Assembly: GCA_009763385.1 (NCBI GenBank) | Contig: CM019830.1 | Span: forward strand, 94,738,649 to 94,802,648 | Length of the DNA stretch: 64,000 bases | Source of the DNA: Coix lacryma-jobi var. lacryma-jobi | Taxonomy: Eukaryota > Streptophyta > Magnoliopsida > Poales > Poaceae | Direction of reading: 5' to 3' | Shown: positions 10,586 to 20,392 of the stretch, piece after piece | Layout of the letters: the number at the start of each line of letters is the position of its first letter | How positions within the stretch are numbered: position 1 is the first letter of the stretch | Program-made: the position numbers and the translations under genes | The notes under the pieces: model-generated | Told to the model about the DNA's origin: nothing | The model's input: the letters and a program-made list of their open reading frames with translations, nothing else | Databases searched by the model: none

Positions 10586-12842
10586 GTAAGACGGTTGGAG
10601 GACGTTTGGTTGGTGGATTCCGGTTGTTCGAGGCACATGACCGGAAACACCAAGTGGTTCTCCAGCCTTAGCCCGGTCTCCGGAAAGGAGTACATAACCT
10701 TTGGCGATAATAGTAAAGGTAAGGTATTGTCTCGTGGAACTGTGCGGGTTAATGAGCACTTTGTGTTGCGCGATGTTGCTCTTGTTTCTAACCTGCATTT
10801 TAACTTGCTTTCTGTTTCGCAACTTTTTGATGATGACTATGAGATTCGTTTCAAACCGAACCTTAGTCGCATCTTAGATCCTCAGGGCGATCTTGTATGT
10901 CTGATTTCGCCCTTTGGGAAAGTCTTCTGTGCGAATTTCTCGGAATCGTTTGGTTCTTCTCGCTGTCTCTTGGCTAGTCCTTCTTCCTCCGATCTTTGGA
11001 AGTGGCATAGGAGGCTCGGTCACTTAAGCTTCGACTTGCTTGCAAGACTTAGCTCACTTGGCCTAATCCGAGGATTGCCCAAGCTTTCGATGGAAAAGGA
11101 TCCAGTTTGCCATTCTTGCAGACATGGGAAGATGGTTGCCGCTCCCCACCATCCAGTGACTAAGGTCATGACCTCGCACCCCGGAGAGCTTTTACATATG
11201 GACCTTGTTGGTCCGGCTCGGGTGAGCTCGGTTGGTGGCAAGTGGTATGTTTTGGTTGTTGTTGACGACTTTTCGAGATATTCGTGGGTCTTCTTTTTAG
11301 CTGAGAAGACCGAGACTTTCTCATTTGCTCGCAATCTGATTTTGCGTCTTCAGAACGAGTTCCCTTTGAACTCGATGCGAGCTATTCGGAGTGATAATGG
11401 TTCCGAGTTTAAAAATTCGGATTTTGAGAAGTTTTGTAACCGCCTTGGTTTGGAGCATCAGTTTTCTTCCCCCTATACACCACCCTAAAATGGTGTTGTA
11501 GAGAGGAAGAATCGGACCCTTGTTGAGATGGCCAGGACGATGCTTGATGAGCATAGGACTCCTAGGCGTTTTTGGGCCGAAGCTATGAACACTGCATGCT
11601 ACATTTCGAATCGCATTTTTCTGAGAGCGTTTTTGAAGAAGACCTCTTATGAGTTGCGTTTTGGTCGCCAGCCCAAGGTGAGTTATTTTAGAGTCTTTGG
11701 TTGCCACTGTTTTATATTGATAAAAGGCAACCTGGACAAGTTTGAGTCTCGTTCTTCTGACGGTGTGTTTTTGGGTTATGGCACTCACACTCGAGCTTAT
11801 CGTGTACTTAACCTTGACACTAACCGAGTCATGGAGACATCAGATGTCACCTTCAACGAGACTCTTGTTTGTCCCTCTTCTCGTTTTGAGCGTGCAGGTG
11901 ATCATGAGGTTGGAGAGCCTCTTTTCGATGACGAGGACGAGGGTGCTGAAGGTATAGATGATCCAGCACCCCCTCCACCTGCCGTGCCGCAAAGAGCGGC
12001 CTCGACGACGACTCACGGCCCCGACACTTCTTCTTCCTGGGGGCCGTGGGATCCTCCACCTCGCGCGGTACCTTTTGTACCCGGGGTGGAACCAGCTGCT
12101 GTTGAGGGGGAGGTCACTTCTTCCCGGGAGGCGCCAGGACATATCCAGCGCCAGCACCCCCCTGAACAGATGATCGGCGACATCGACGAGCGAGTTACTC
12201 GCTCCAGGTCACAGCACATCTCACACTTTGCTCATTCTGCTTTTGTTGCGTCTTTTGAGCCCCGAGATGTTGGACACGCATTGACGGATCCGGATTGGGT
12301 CAATGCCATGCATGAGGAGCTACAGAACTTTGAGCGAGATCGAGATTTGGTATTCTGCTTCCTCCACTCTCTCGCTTTACGGTTATTCCGATGCCGATTT
12401 TGCTGGTTGTCGCATTGAGCGCAAGTCCACTTCTGGGACTTGCCAGTTTATTGGGTCTTCTCTTGTATCGTGGTCTTCTCGCAAGCAGTCTAGTGTCGCT
12501 CAGTCTACCACGGAGGCTGAATATGTTGCTGCGGCTAGCTGCTGTTCCCAGTTACTCTGGATGATGGCCACTTTGCGTGATTTTGGTTTGAGCTTTACTC
12601 GAGTGCCTTTGCTTTGTGACAGCACGAGTGCCATTAGCGTTGCTAAGAACCCCGTGCTTCACTTGAAAACCAAACACATTGATGTGCGCTTTCATTTCTT
12701 GCGAGACCACCAGGAGAAGGGTGATATCGACCTTCGCCATGTCGATACTCATCACCAATTGGCTGATATTTTCACCAAGCCTTTAGACGAATCAACCTTT
12801 AATAGGTTGAGGGGTGAGCTTGGTGTGTGTTTCCCCTTTTAG
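10586..12842 (+). pseudogene. S1 pol with internal deletion of the reverse transcriptase
   Basis: Starts like S2 pol with the protease (LVDSGCSRHMTG), then the GAG-pre-integrase zinc region (WHRRLGHLSF, CHSCRHGK) and the integrase core (LHMDLVGPARVS; AIRSDNGSEFKN). TAA at 11486-11488 replaces a glutamine just before the catalytic glutamate region. After 12340 the sequence jumps from the linker straight into RNase H (LYGYSDADFAGCRIERKSTSG). Compared with S2, about 940 bp are missing, including all of the reverse transcriptase with its YVDD site. The joint also shifts the frame. RNase H is readable to the TAG at 12840-12842. Confidence 0.92.
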
Positions 12843-14529
12843 ATGGGGGAAGCATTTTGAGTTGTATCATAGACTGACTCTTTTATTTTGAGGCTCTTTT
12901 CTTTTGAGTTTCTTGAGTCTTTCCAATTGGTATCTTCTTTCTTTCAGTTTCGTGTCGGGCATACTCATTTACATTCTGAAGCTTCATGTCTATATTCACT
13001 AGAATGTAATTATACTCTTGTTAGTATTGCTCCGATACGTATGATGATGCTTGTAGCTTATGCTCTTTCTGATCACTGTTACATGTTATGAGCGAGCTAT
13101 TTTTGGAATGGTGAATTATGCCTAATATATATAAATCTGAAAATGTTCACCATTGAGATATGCAACTAGCATGTGTAGGGTGTGTTGAGTCCATTCCTGC
13201 TTTTCATATATGCTAGGTTGCTATGTCTCTAGTTCTGAGTCATTCACTTGCTTGGTTGTTCATAACTTGCTTAAAATCTGAACCAAGTATTGTTGAATTG
13301 AAAAGATCGAGATGGGATTGCTTGTCAACACCTCATGGTATTGAGACTGTTTCTCATTGCACGTTGAGTTAAACTTGAGCCATGTAGTGTATGACCGAAA
13401 CCGTTGCTTTAAGCTTCTGATTGCTTCGGCATAGGCTTCGCACGGTTGAAAAGTTAGGCAATGACAAGCTTTCAATCTCTCGCAATCACATGCCAAAAAT
13501 GAACTTGTGAATTCTTTTACCGCTGCAACTCCGATATGAATTTGAAATCACAAGTATATGCTTCATTCCTATGCATGATGATTGAACTTTGCTAGGGGTA
13601 GTTCACCTTGTATATATGCTTAGCACTTGTTTGGATTCCTTCTATACATGTCTAGTGCTATTTTGATGGTGACTATCCTTTTGGCTTAAAACTGCTCACA
13701 TGCTCATACGCTTCATATTTCGTATAAGTGATCAGTTTGAGCCTTTGCTATTTGAGTGCTTAATTGAGATGTTGGAGCTATACTGATTAGAGCATCTTTG
13801 CACTCTTTTGACTATATACTTGAAGCTCCTTACTTGCATTTTGACTTCATATGCATTTTGGAAGGAGATCTTGTGTTCAGGGGGAGTTTATGTGAAGGGA
13901 GTTGCTTCTCTGATACCTTTTGGCCTTGATAAGTGCATTTTCAACTAGGGGGAGAAATTTATGCAAATCATATGCTCCTGTGTTGATCAACTAAGGGGAG
14001 AATCATTTGTCCTAGTTGCTTGCATTTGTCGAGGGGGAGTTTGCTAGTTGTGTTGAGCCGTTGCCTCTGTCTTGAGGGACTAGCAAACGTTGCTAGCTTT
14101 TCATGAGCTTTCATAAGCTTTTTCATTTGGCTTTCAATTGGTATCGTCTGGTGTGCTTTCCCATTTGGTTTGGGTTGATTTCCAATTGGTTCGGAGTGAT
14201 TTTCTTGCTAGTTGTGTTGAGCCTCTGTGCCTCTATCTTGAGGGACTAGCATTTTGCTTCTGTTGTCCTCCGATCTTCAATTGGTATCTGCTAGCGGTGT
14301 TGAGCCTGTTCTACCTCTTCTTGAGGGCTAGCTTTGCTTTGCTTGGTTGCGTCGAGCCGTTGCCCATGTCTTTGGGGACCAAGTTTACGCTTCATCCACT
14401 TGACCTTCTTTGGCTTTTGTTAGGCTTTTGGGTCATTTGGTTGGGTTTTCTCTTCCCACTCCTTCCTACCTCCCTCTTCCTATTCATGATTTGTTGTGGA
14501 GTTGACAATGCACTCATCAAGGGGGAGAT
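12843..14529 (+). other. S1 spacer between pol and 3' LTR, with repeated purine tracts
   Basis: 1.69 kb with no credible gene. It contains five purine runs of the AGGGGGAG type (near 13879, 13947, 13993, 14031 and, just before the LTR, 14519-14529) and several AATTGGTATC words resembling the primer binding site. SIRE-type elements often carry an env-like frame here; I see only a hydrophobic 144-codon frame lacking an ATG that runs into the LTR. Confidence 0.8.
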
Positions 14530-15465
14530 TGCGGATACATGGGTGTATGCCGAGTCTCTGTGTGATGAGTGATTGTCAACGGAGATGATGCGCATGTTCT
14601 TTGGCTTGTGTTGTGCAGGTGTCGAGCACGTAGACAGTGATCGATGGCGGGTGAAGGTCAAGTTGCGACGTGCCGTGCCGACGGACCGGGCGCGATGAAG
14701 GATGGGCGTGCCGTGCGGCGGACGTGCCATGCCGATGTATCGGACGGTGAAGGGCGGACGTGGACTTGGACTGATGGACTGGAGGCCGGAGGATCAGCTG
14801 TGGTGGCTGGCAGCCTGCGACAGCGACAAGCAGAGAAGTGCGATCATGTCGGTGGAAGGGGTGCACAGGCGGTGCATCCCCTCTACGACGCCGGTTTGTT
14901 GGTAGAGCCCGGGAAAAACCAACGGTGGACGGTTTCCAGGTTTGGGCCTCAAAACCTGGGTGCTGGGTTTCCAGGTTGAGCCACAAAACCTGGGCGTGAC
15001 GGTTTCCAGGTTGAGCCTCAAAACCTGGGCGTGGGCCAGTTTCCGAGTTTGGGCCTCAAAACTCGGGCGCTGCGGGTTTCCGAGTTTGGGCCACAAAACT
15101 CGGGCTGGAGGCTGGTTTCCCGGTTTGGGCCTCAAAACTGGGGGCTGATGGAAAAGGCTGGTTTCCCGGTTTGGGCCACAAAACCGGGGGTGCAGAGTGG
15201 TGGCGGCACGTGGCGGCGATCTGAAGGTTGCGTGGAGGCGACGCGGAAGACCGTGCGGGCGTGGCCGTCGGATCTACCTACCACCAGCGGGTGGACCAGA
15301 TTAGCCTTAGGGTTTTCCTGGCCCGCTCTGTAATTAGAGTAGAGAGGGGTAGAGTAGGAAATAGACTTAGGCTAGGTTAGTATAAGTAGTCCAGGGGAGA
15401 CACCCCCCCTCCCCATCTCAGTTTTAGCTATTTCAGTTAGTGCCTTCATTTGCTAGGGTTTCCCA
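14530..15465 (+). repeat. 3' LTR of S1, first part (936 bp)
   Basis: Starts TGCGGATACATG after the purine tract. Contains a hairpin array (about 14930-15190) and the TATA box. One stem base of unit 6 has changed C to T, which still allows a G-U pair. Interrupted at 15465 by S2; the last five bases, tccca, are S2's target-site duplication. Continues at 27402. Confidence 0.93.
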
Positions 15466-15865
15466 TGCGGATACATGGGTGTATGCCGAGTCTCTGTGTG
15501 ATGAGTGATTGTCAACGGAGATGATGCGCATGTTCTTTGGCTTGTGTTGTGCAGGTGTCGAGCACGTAGACAGTGATCGATGGCGGGTGAAGGTCAAGTT
15601 GCGACGTGCCGTGCCGACGGACCGGGCGCGATGAAGGATGGGCGTGCCGTGCGGCGGACGTGCCATGCCGATGTATCGGACGGTGAAGGGCGGACGTGGA
15701 CTTGGACTGATGGACTGGAGGCCGGAGGATCAGCTGTGGTGGCTGGCAGCCTGCGACAGCGACAAGCAGAGAAGTGCGATCATGTCGGTGGAAGGGGTGC
15801 ACAGGCGGTGCATCCCCTCTACGACGCCGGTTTGTTGGTAGAGCCCGGGAAAAACCAACGGTGGA

Positions 15866-16125
15866 CGGTTTCCAGGTTTGGGCCTCAAAACCTGGGTGCT
15901 GGGTTTCCAGGTTGAGCCACAAAACCTGGGCGTGACGGTTTCCAGGTTGAGCCTCAAAACCTGGGCGTGGGCCGGTTTCCGAGTTTGGGCCTCAAAACTC
16001 GGGCGCTGCGGGTTTCCGAGTTTGGGCCACAAAACTCGGGTTGGAGGCTGGTTTCCCGGTTTGGGCCTCAAAACCGGGGGCTGATGGAAAAGGCTGGTTT
16101 CCCGGTTTGGGCCACAAAACCGGGG
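15866..16125 (+). repeat. Seven-unit covarying hairpin array, S2 5' LTR
   Basis: Hairpins at 15872-15895, 15907-15929, 15942-15964, 15979-16002, 16016-16039, 16055-16078 and 16101-16124. The left arm is CC-NNN-TTT and the right arm AAA-N'N'N'-GG. NNN/N'N'N' is AGG/CCT three times, GAG/CTC twice and CGG/CCG twice. The loop is GGGCC(T/A)C or GAGCC(T/A)C-like. Each unit is preceded by GGTTT or GTTT. Confidence 0.92.
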
Positions 16126-16306
16126 GTGCAGAGTGGTGGCGGCGATCTGAAGGTTGCGTGGAGGCGACGCGGAAGACCGTGCGGGCGTGGCCGTCGGATC
16201 TACCTACCACCAGCGGGTGGACTAGAATAGCCTTAGGGTTAGGCTGGTCCGCTCTGTAAATACAGTAGTGAGGGGTAGAGTAGGAAATAGACTTAGGCTA
16301 GGTTAG

Positions 16307-16315
16307 TATAAGTAG
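16307..16315 (+). promoter_or_regulatory. TATA-like box of S2 5' LTR
   Basis: TATAAGTAG, conserved in S1 and S2, about 180 bp after the hairpin array and 600 bp before the decamer array. Position fits a U3/R promoter. Confidence 0.5.
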
Positions 16316-16908
16316 TCCAGGGGAGACACCCTCCTCCCCATCTCAGTTAGCGCAGTCATTTGCTTCCTAGCATTAGGGTTTCCACTCTCCCACACCCCTG
16401 CTTTAGCTAGTTGAGATCCGCAGAGAGACTCCACTCTGTGTACTGTTGATTTGAGGAAGTGAGGCCGTATCCTCACCTTGGAGCACTGATGGGTGTCATG
16501 ATTCGCGTCCTTGATTCGAGTTCGTGGGTGTGATTCGCGTTTTCCTTGTGTTCTTCGCGGAATCCTTTTTCTCCACGATTTTCCCGTCGCTTGATCTTTT
16601 TGCTGGTTCATCGTTTGCGATTCCGTTTGAACCAAGTTGTTCTAGATCGTGAGGCACTCCTTTCCACCGAAGGAATTGATCTCAAACCTCACGGTCTAGG
16701 AGATCGAACGATTTTCGTTTTGGATCGTGTTCTTGCTCCCTTGCCTCGATTTTTCTCGATTCACCGATTTGAAGTTAGGTTCGAGCCATGATCTCTTAGG
16801 AGTAGCTCACTAACATCCTTGTGACTCCTCAAAACGAATCCCAAGCCTAGAGCAATTGATTCGGAGGAGATCGGGTTGAACCGAGAATTTCTGCGCTGTT
16901 TTCGGGGG

Positions 16909-17318
16909 CATCGGACGCTCGTGTTCTTGGCATCGGACGCTGACCCGAGTAGCATCGGACGCGCCATTGCCACGTGTCAGTTTCTGTGCTTTTAAAGGGG
17001 CATCGGACGCTGGCATCGGACGCTACAGTGCTGCGTCCGATGGTCATGCAGTGAGGTTCCAGAAACCCTCATTTTGCATCGGACGCGTCCGTTGTCAGGG
17101 CATCGGACGCGCAAGCCCATCGGACGAGTTCATCGGATGCTCCTGCCCTGACCATCGGACGCTCCGTTGTCCATCGGACGCGTCTGGAGGTTGAGCATCG
17201 GACGCTGAGGGTTCACTGTAGCCAGCGTCCGATGGCTATGCAGTAAGGATCCCGAGAGGCACTATTTGCATCGGACGCGTCCGACGTTTGGACATCGGAC
17301 GCTGCCAGCGTCCGATGC
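16909..17318. repeat. CATCGGACGC decamer array, S2 5' LTR
   Basis: Thirteen or more copies of CATCGGACGC or GCGTCCGATG over 410 bp, several in inverted pairs (for example GACATCGGACGCTG followed by CCAGCGTCCGATG). Replaces the GACCGGACGC word of S1 at the same LTR position. Repeated in the 3' LTR at about 26717-27126. Confidence 0.9.
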
Positions 17319-17590
17319 TGCTGTGACTGCGCAGTTTCGTTCGCTGTTTGTTCGTGCGTTCTCGGATTTGGTTTCCGTCTTTTGCGTTGGCCTTCTAGAG
17401 TTGTGTAGTGTCCCGCTGTGCTTCTAGGAAGCATCCACCCTACATCTAGGGTCGTGGACACTAGCAACCTCTAGGGTTTGCTTTTGAGGTTGATTCTTGG
17501 GACAGTGGCTACTAGTTTCCGTAAGGAAATTTTGAAGCTCCCATTCACCCCCCCTCTGGTCGCTTTCTGGTTGCTTTTCGGTCCTTCAAT

Positions 17591-17602
17591 TGGTATCGGA
17601 GC
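17591..17602 (+). other. Primer binding site of S2 (initiator tRNA-Met)
   Basis: TGGTATCGGAGC, two bases inside the LTR end, identical to the S1 and X sites. Confidence 0.9.
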
Positions 17603-17651
17603 GGGTTAAGGATCTTCCACCTTAGCCGGTTCCAGATCCACCAAAGGCGAC

Positions 17652-20387
17652 ATGGATCGCGGCGTGGGCAAACCGCCGTTTTTCGATGGGACGAACTATG
17701 CGTATTGGAAGATACGTATGTCGGCCTATCTGCAGAGCTTGGGCGCTTCTATCTGGGATATTTGCAACTCCCCTGATTACGTGGTCTTGGCTGCTCGTGT
17801 GACTCAGCAGCAGATTGATGAGCACGATGCCAATAGCCGAGCCCGTAATGCTCTTTTCTCTTGTTTGAGCATGGGTGAGTTTGATCGTGTTTCTCACCTC
17901 GCTACGGCTCGGGAGATCTGGGACACTCTCATGCGTTTTCATGAGGGCACCTCTCAAGTCAAAACCTGACTCTATGAGTCGTTCAAGCGAGAGTATGAGA
18001 ACTTTAGACATCAACCTGGCGAGAGCATAGAAAGTTTATTCGCTCGCTTTCAGGTGATTGTCAACAGGATGAGGGCTAACAAGGAGCAGTTGCCTTTTGA
18101 CGATCATGAGCGTGCTTTGAAGCTTTTGCACACTCTTGACCGTTCGGTGTGGGACTCCAAGGTTCAGGCGATCATCGAATCACCTAACTATGAGACCCTC
18201 ACCTGCGACGAGCTCTTCAGTAAGCTCAAGTCCAGTGAGATTGATGCTATGGCGAGGGCTTCTTTTGAAAATCCTTCTCGCCCGTCCATGGCTTTGGTTT
18301 CCGGCTCTTCCTCTAACCCCTCAGCTGGTTTTGCACTCTCTTCTCTCTTTTCTGTTACTGAGGACCAGCTGGAGTCTTTGGGAGACGAGGAGTTGGCTTT
18401 GCTTGCCAACCGGTTCTCGCGGTTCCACAACAACCGCATGAACCGTCGTCGCGGAGGAGGACGCACGGGCTGCTACGAGTGTGGCGACCCCGACCACTTC
18501 ATCGCCAACTGCCCCAAGAAGAACAAGCATTCGGGGAAGGGCGATCATGGGCGCAAGTACGACTCCAAGTACAAGGAGAAGCACGTCCCCCCAGCGCACA
18601 AGAAGAAGGGCGGCTTCGACAAAGAGTACATCAAGAAGAAGTACTTGGAGAAGGCTCAGGCTGAGAAGCGCGCATTCTTCGCCGCGCTCAGCGACGTCGA
18701 CGGCTCGGATGACGACTCCGCCGGCTCGAGCGATGACGAGTCCGAGAAGAAGAAGAGGATCGAGGACAAGCTGAACGGTCTCTGCTTCTTCGCCGACGAC
18801 GATGGCTTCTGCACCATGGCGCTGGGCGATGAGGTCGACGGCGAGCCGGAGCGTACCCCTCGGAACGACGACGACGACGACACCTCCCAGGTATCTCTCA
18901 CCTACGACGAGCTTTCCTCCGAGGTTGAGAAGTTGACTGCTGCCCTCCTTAGCCAAGATAAGTTGCTTAGGCGTGCCGCTAGAGAGCGCAAGGAGTTTAG
19001 GCAGAAGTGGGAGGACACGGTGAAGGAGCTTGAGTTCGCTCGGTCCACCGTGGTAGTGTCGGAGGAGGCGGAGTGCGAGTCGTGCACCGCGCACATGACT
19101 GACCTTCTCACTCTGAGAGGTAAGTATGCTGCGTTGGTTGGAGAGGTGGATGAGCTCCGTGCTAGGCCGCAGCTGTTGGGTGCGTGCAAGACTTGTCCTG
19201 TCTTGCAATCTGAGTTGGCAGAGAAAAATGCCAAGCTTGAGTCTTTAGAGAAGGCCAGCTCAGATAGCACTTGTGTCTCGAGGTGTGCTTTGTGTGAGGG
19301 CCTGGAGATGGAGATTGCCAATGTGAAGCATGGCAAGATGCAAACCGAGGAAGAAAACACATACCTTCGGTCCATCTTGTCATGGGTCTCCAGTAGTGAG
19401 CCACAGCTCGGGATGATGATCTCCCAATTCAAGCGAGCTGTTGGTGCCCCTGGTGTAGGTTTTGCTCAGAGTGTTGATCTCTCAGTTTTTGGGAAGATTG
19501 GAGAGTCTAGTGGTCTGAACCCATGTGAGAAGCCCGATTCCACCACTACTCCCAAACTTGCCAAGCTTCCACTCAAAGAGCCAGCCAAGCCTATCACCAA
19601 AGATGGTGTGGTTGAGGAACCCCCGAGAGCTCCTCCCAAGAACCCAGTCTGGGCACCCAAGCCAAACCACCTCAGAAACAAGCTTGACGCTATGCCACCC
19701 ATTCGTGAGGAGTTGCCACAGAAGGGCAAAGGCAAAGTGAGCCACACCCACAGCCCTGGTCACCAACAACCCCCTTTGCGTGCGGTGAGGTACCAGTGTG
19801 ATTTCTGTGGGAGGGATGGTCACTTGATCGAGTTCTGTTTCCGGCGCAAGCGGGAGGCGCGCCGTGCTCGGGAGATGGAGAACCCGGACATGTACCATCC
19901 AGCTCATGGTGGACATGTGCCAAAGGCTCAGGGGAGAGCTGCTAGGTTCGGACGTCAAGGTCCCCGGCCTAGGCAGGAGATGAGAGCTCCTAGGAGGGAA
20001 ACTAGGCCTAGAGGTCCAGCACCTCAGTCTGTTAGGCCTAGGCAGGAGAGAGCTCCGAGGAGAGACGCTAGAGCAGTTGAGCCCCAGGCTCCTAGGCGGA
20101 GATCTCGTAGAGAGCGTGCCCGACGGGAGCCTGCAGTTGCAGGTTTTGGACCCCGTGGCGGAGGCTTAGTTGAGCGCTTTCCCCCACCGCAGTTTGAGTA
20201 CCGCGGTGAGCGCTTCTTCCCTAGCGGACCACGTTTTCCTCAGCGTGGTGATCGCTTCCCTCGTAGACGTGCTAGGAATAGTTTTTATCCTAACTTTTCT
20301 TTTGAGCAGCCGGCCCAACACTGGTATTCTTCTTACTTCACTAACCCCAGTGTTGGACCGTATGCTCACCCTATGTCTTTTTATTGA
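17652..20387 (+). pseudogene. S2 gag, one premature stop in an otherwise open frame
   Basis: One frame of 911 codons, interrupted only at codon 106 by TGA (17967-17969) where S1 has CGA. The change is C to T in a CpG, as expected for deamination of methylated cytosine. The start MDRGVGKPPFFDGTNYAYWKIRM is the copia gag N-terminus. A UBN2-type shell domain spans about residues 10-220. A CCHC knuckle (CYECGDPDHFIANC) is at about 274-287. An acidic serine/aspartate stretch and a long charged, probably coiled-coil middle follow. A second CCHC (CDFCGRDGHLIEFC) is at about 716-729, then an arginine- and proline-rich tail. Gag builds the particle and binds the RNA. Two widely spaced knuckles in so long a Gag are notable. 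The stop TGA at 20385 is in a different frame from pol. Confidence 0.92.
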
Positions 20388-20392
20388 TATAG

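Larger units (their letters stand above)
15466..17588 (+). repeat. 5' LTR of S2
   Basis: 2123 bp, TGCGGATACATG to CGGTCCTTCA. The first ~720 bp are nearly identical to the S1 3' LTR; after about 16215 identity falls to roughly 80-85 percent and the decamer array uses another word. Contains a hairpin array 15866-16125, a TATA-like box at 16307-16315 and a decamer array 16909-17318. Confidence 0.95.

Noticed and set aside
15512..15922. 136-codon minus-strand frame inside the S-type LTR, repeated in all copies
   Set aside because: Lies in U3 over the hairpin array; identical copies reflect LTR identity, not selection. No domain.
15866..16125. CRISPR-like look of the hairpin array (regular palindromic repeats)
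   Set aside because: Spacers are short and not unique, the host is a eukaryote, there are no cas genes, and the array sits in an LTR that is present in several copies.
18321..19208. 295-codon frame antisense to S2 gag (and 8670-9404 in S1)
   Set aside because: It mirrors the codon bias of gag on the other strand, has no domain, and is explained by the sense gene.
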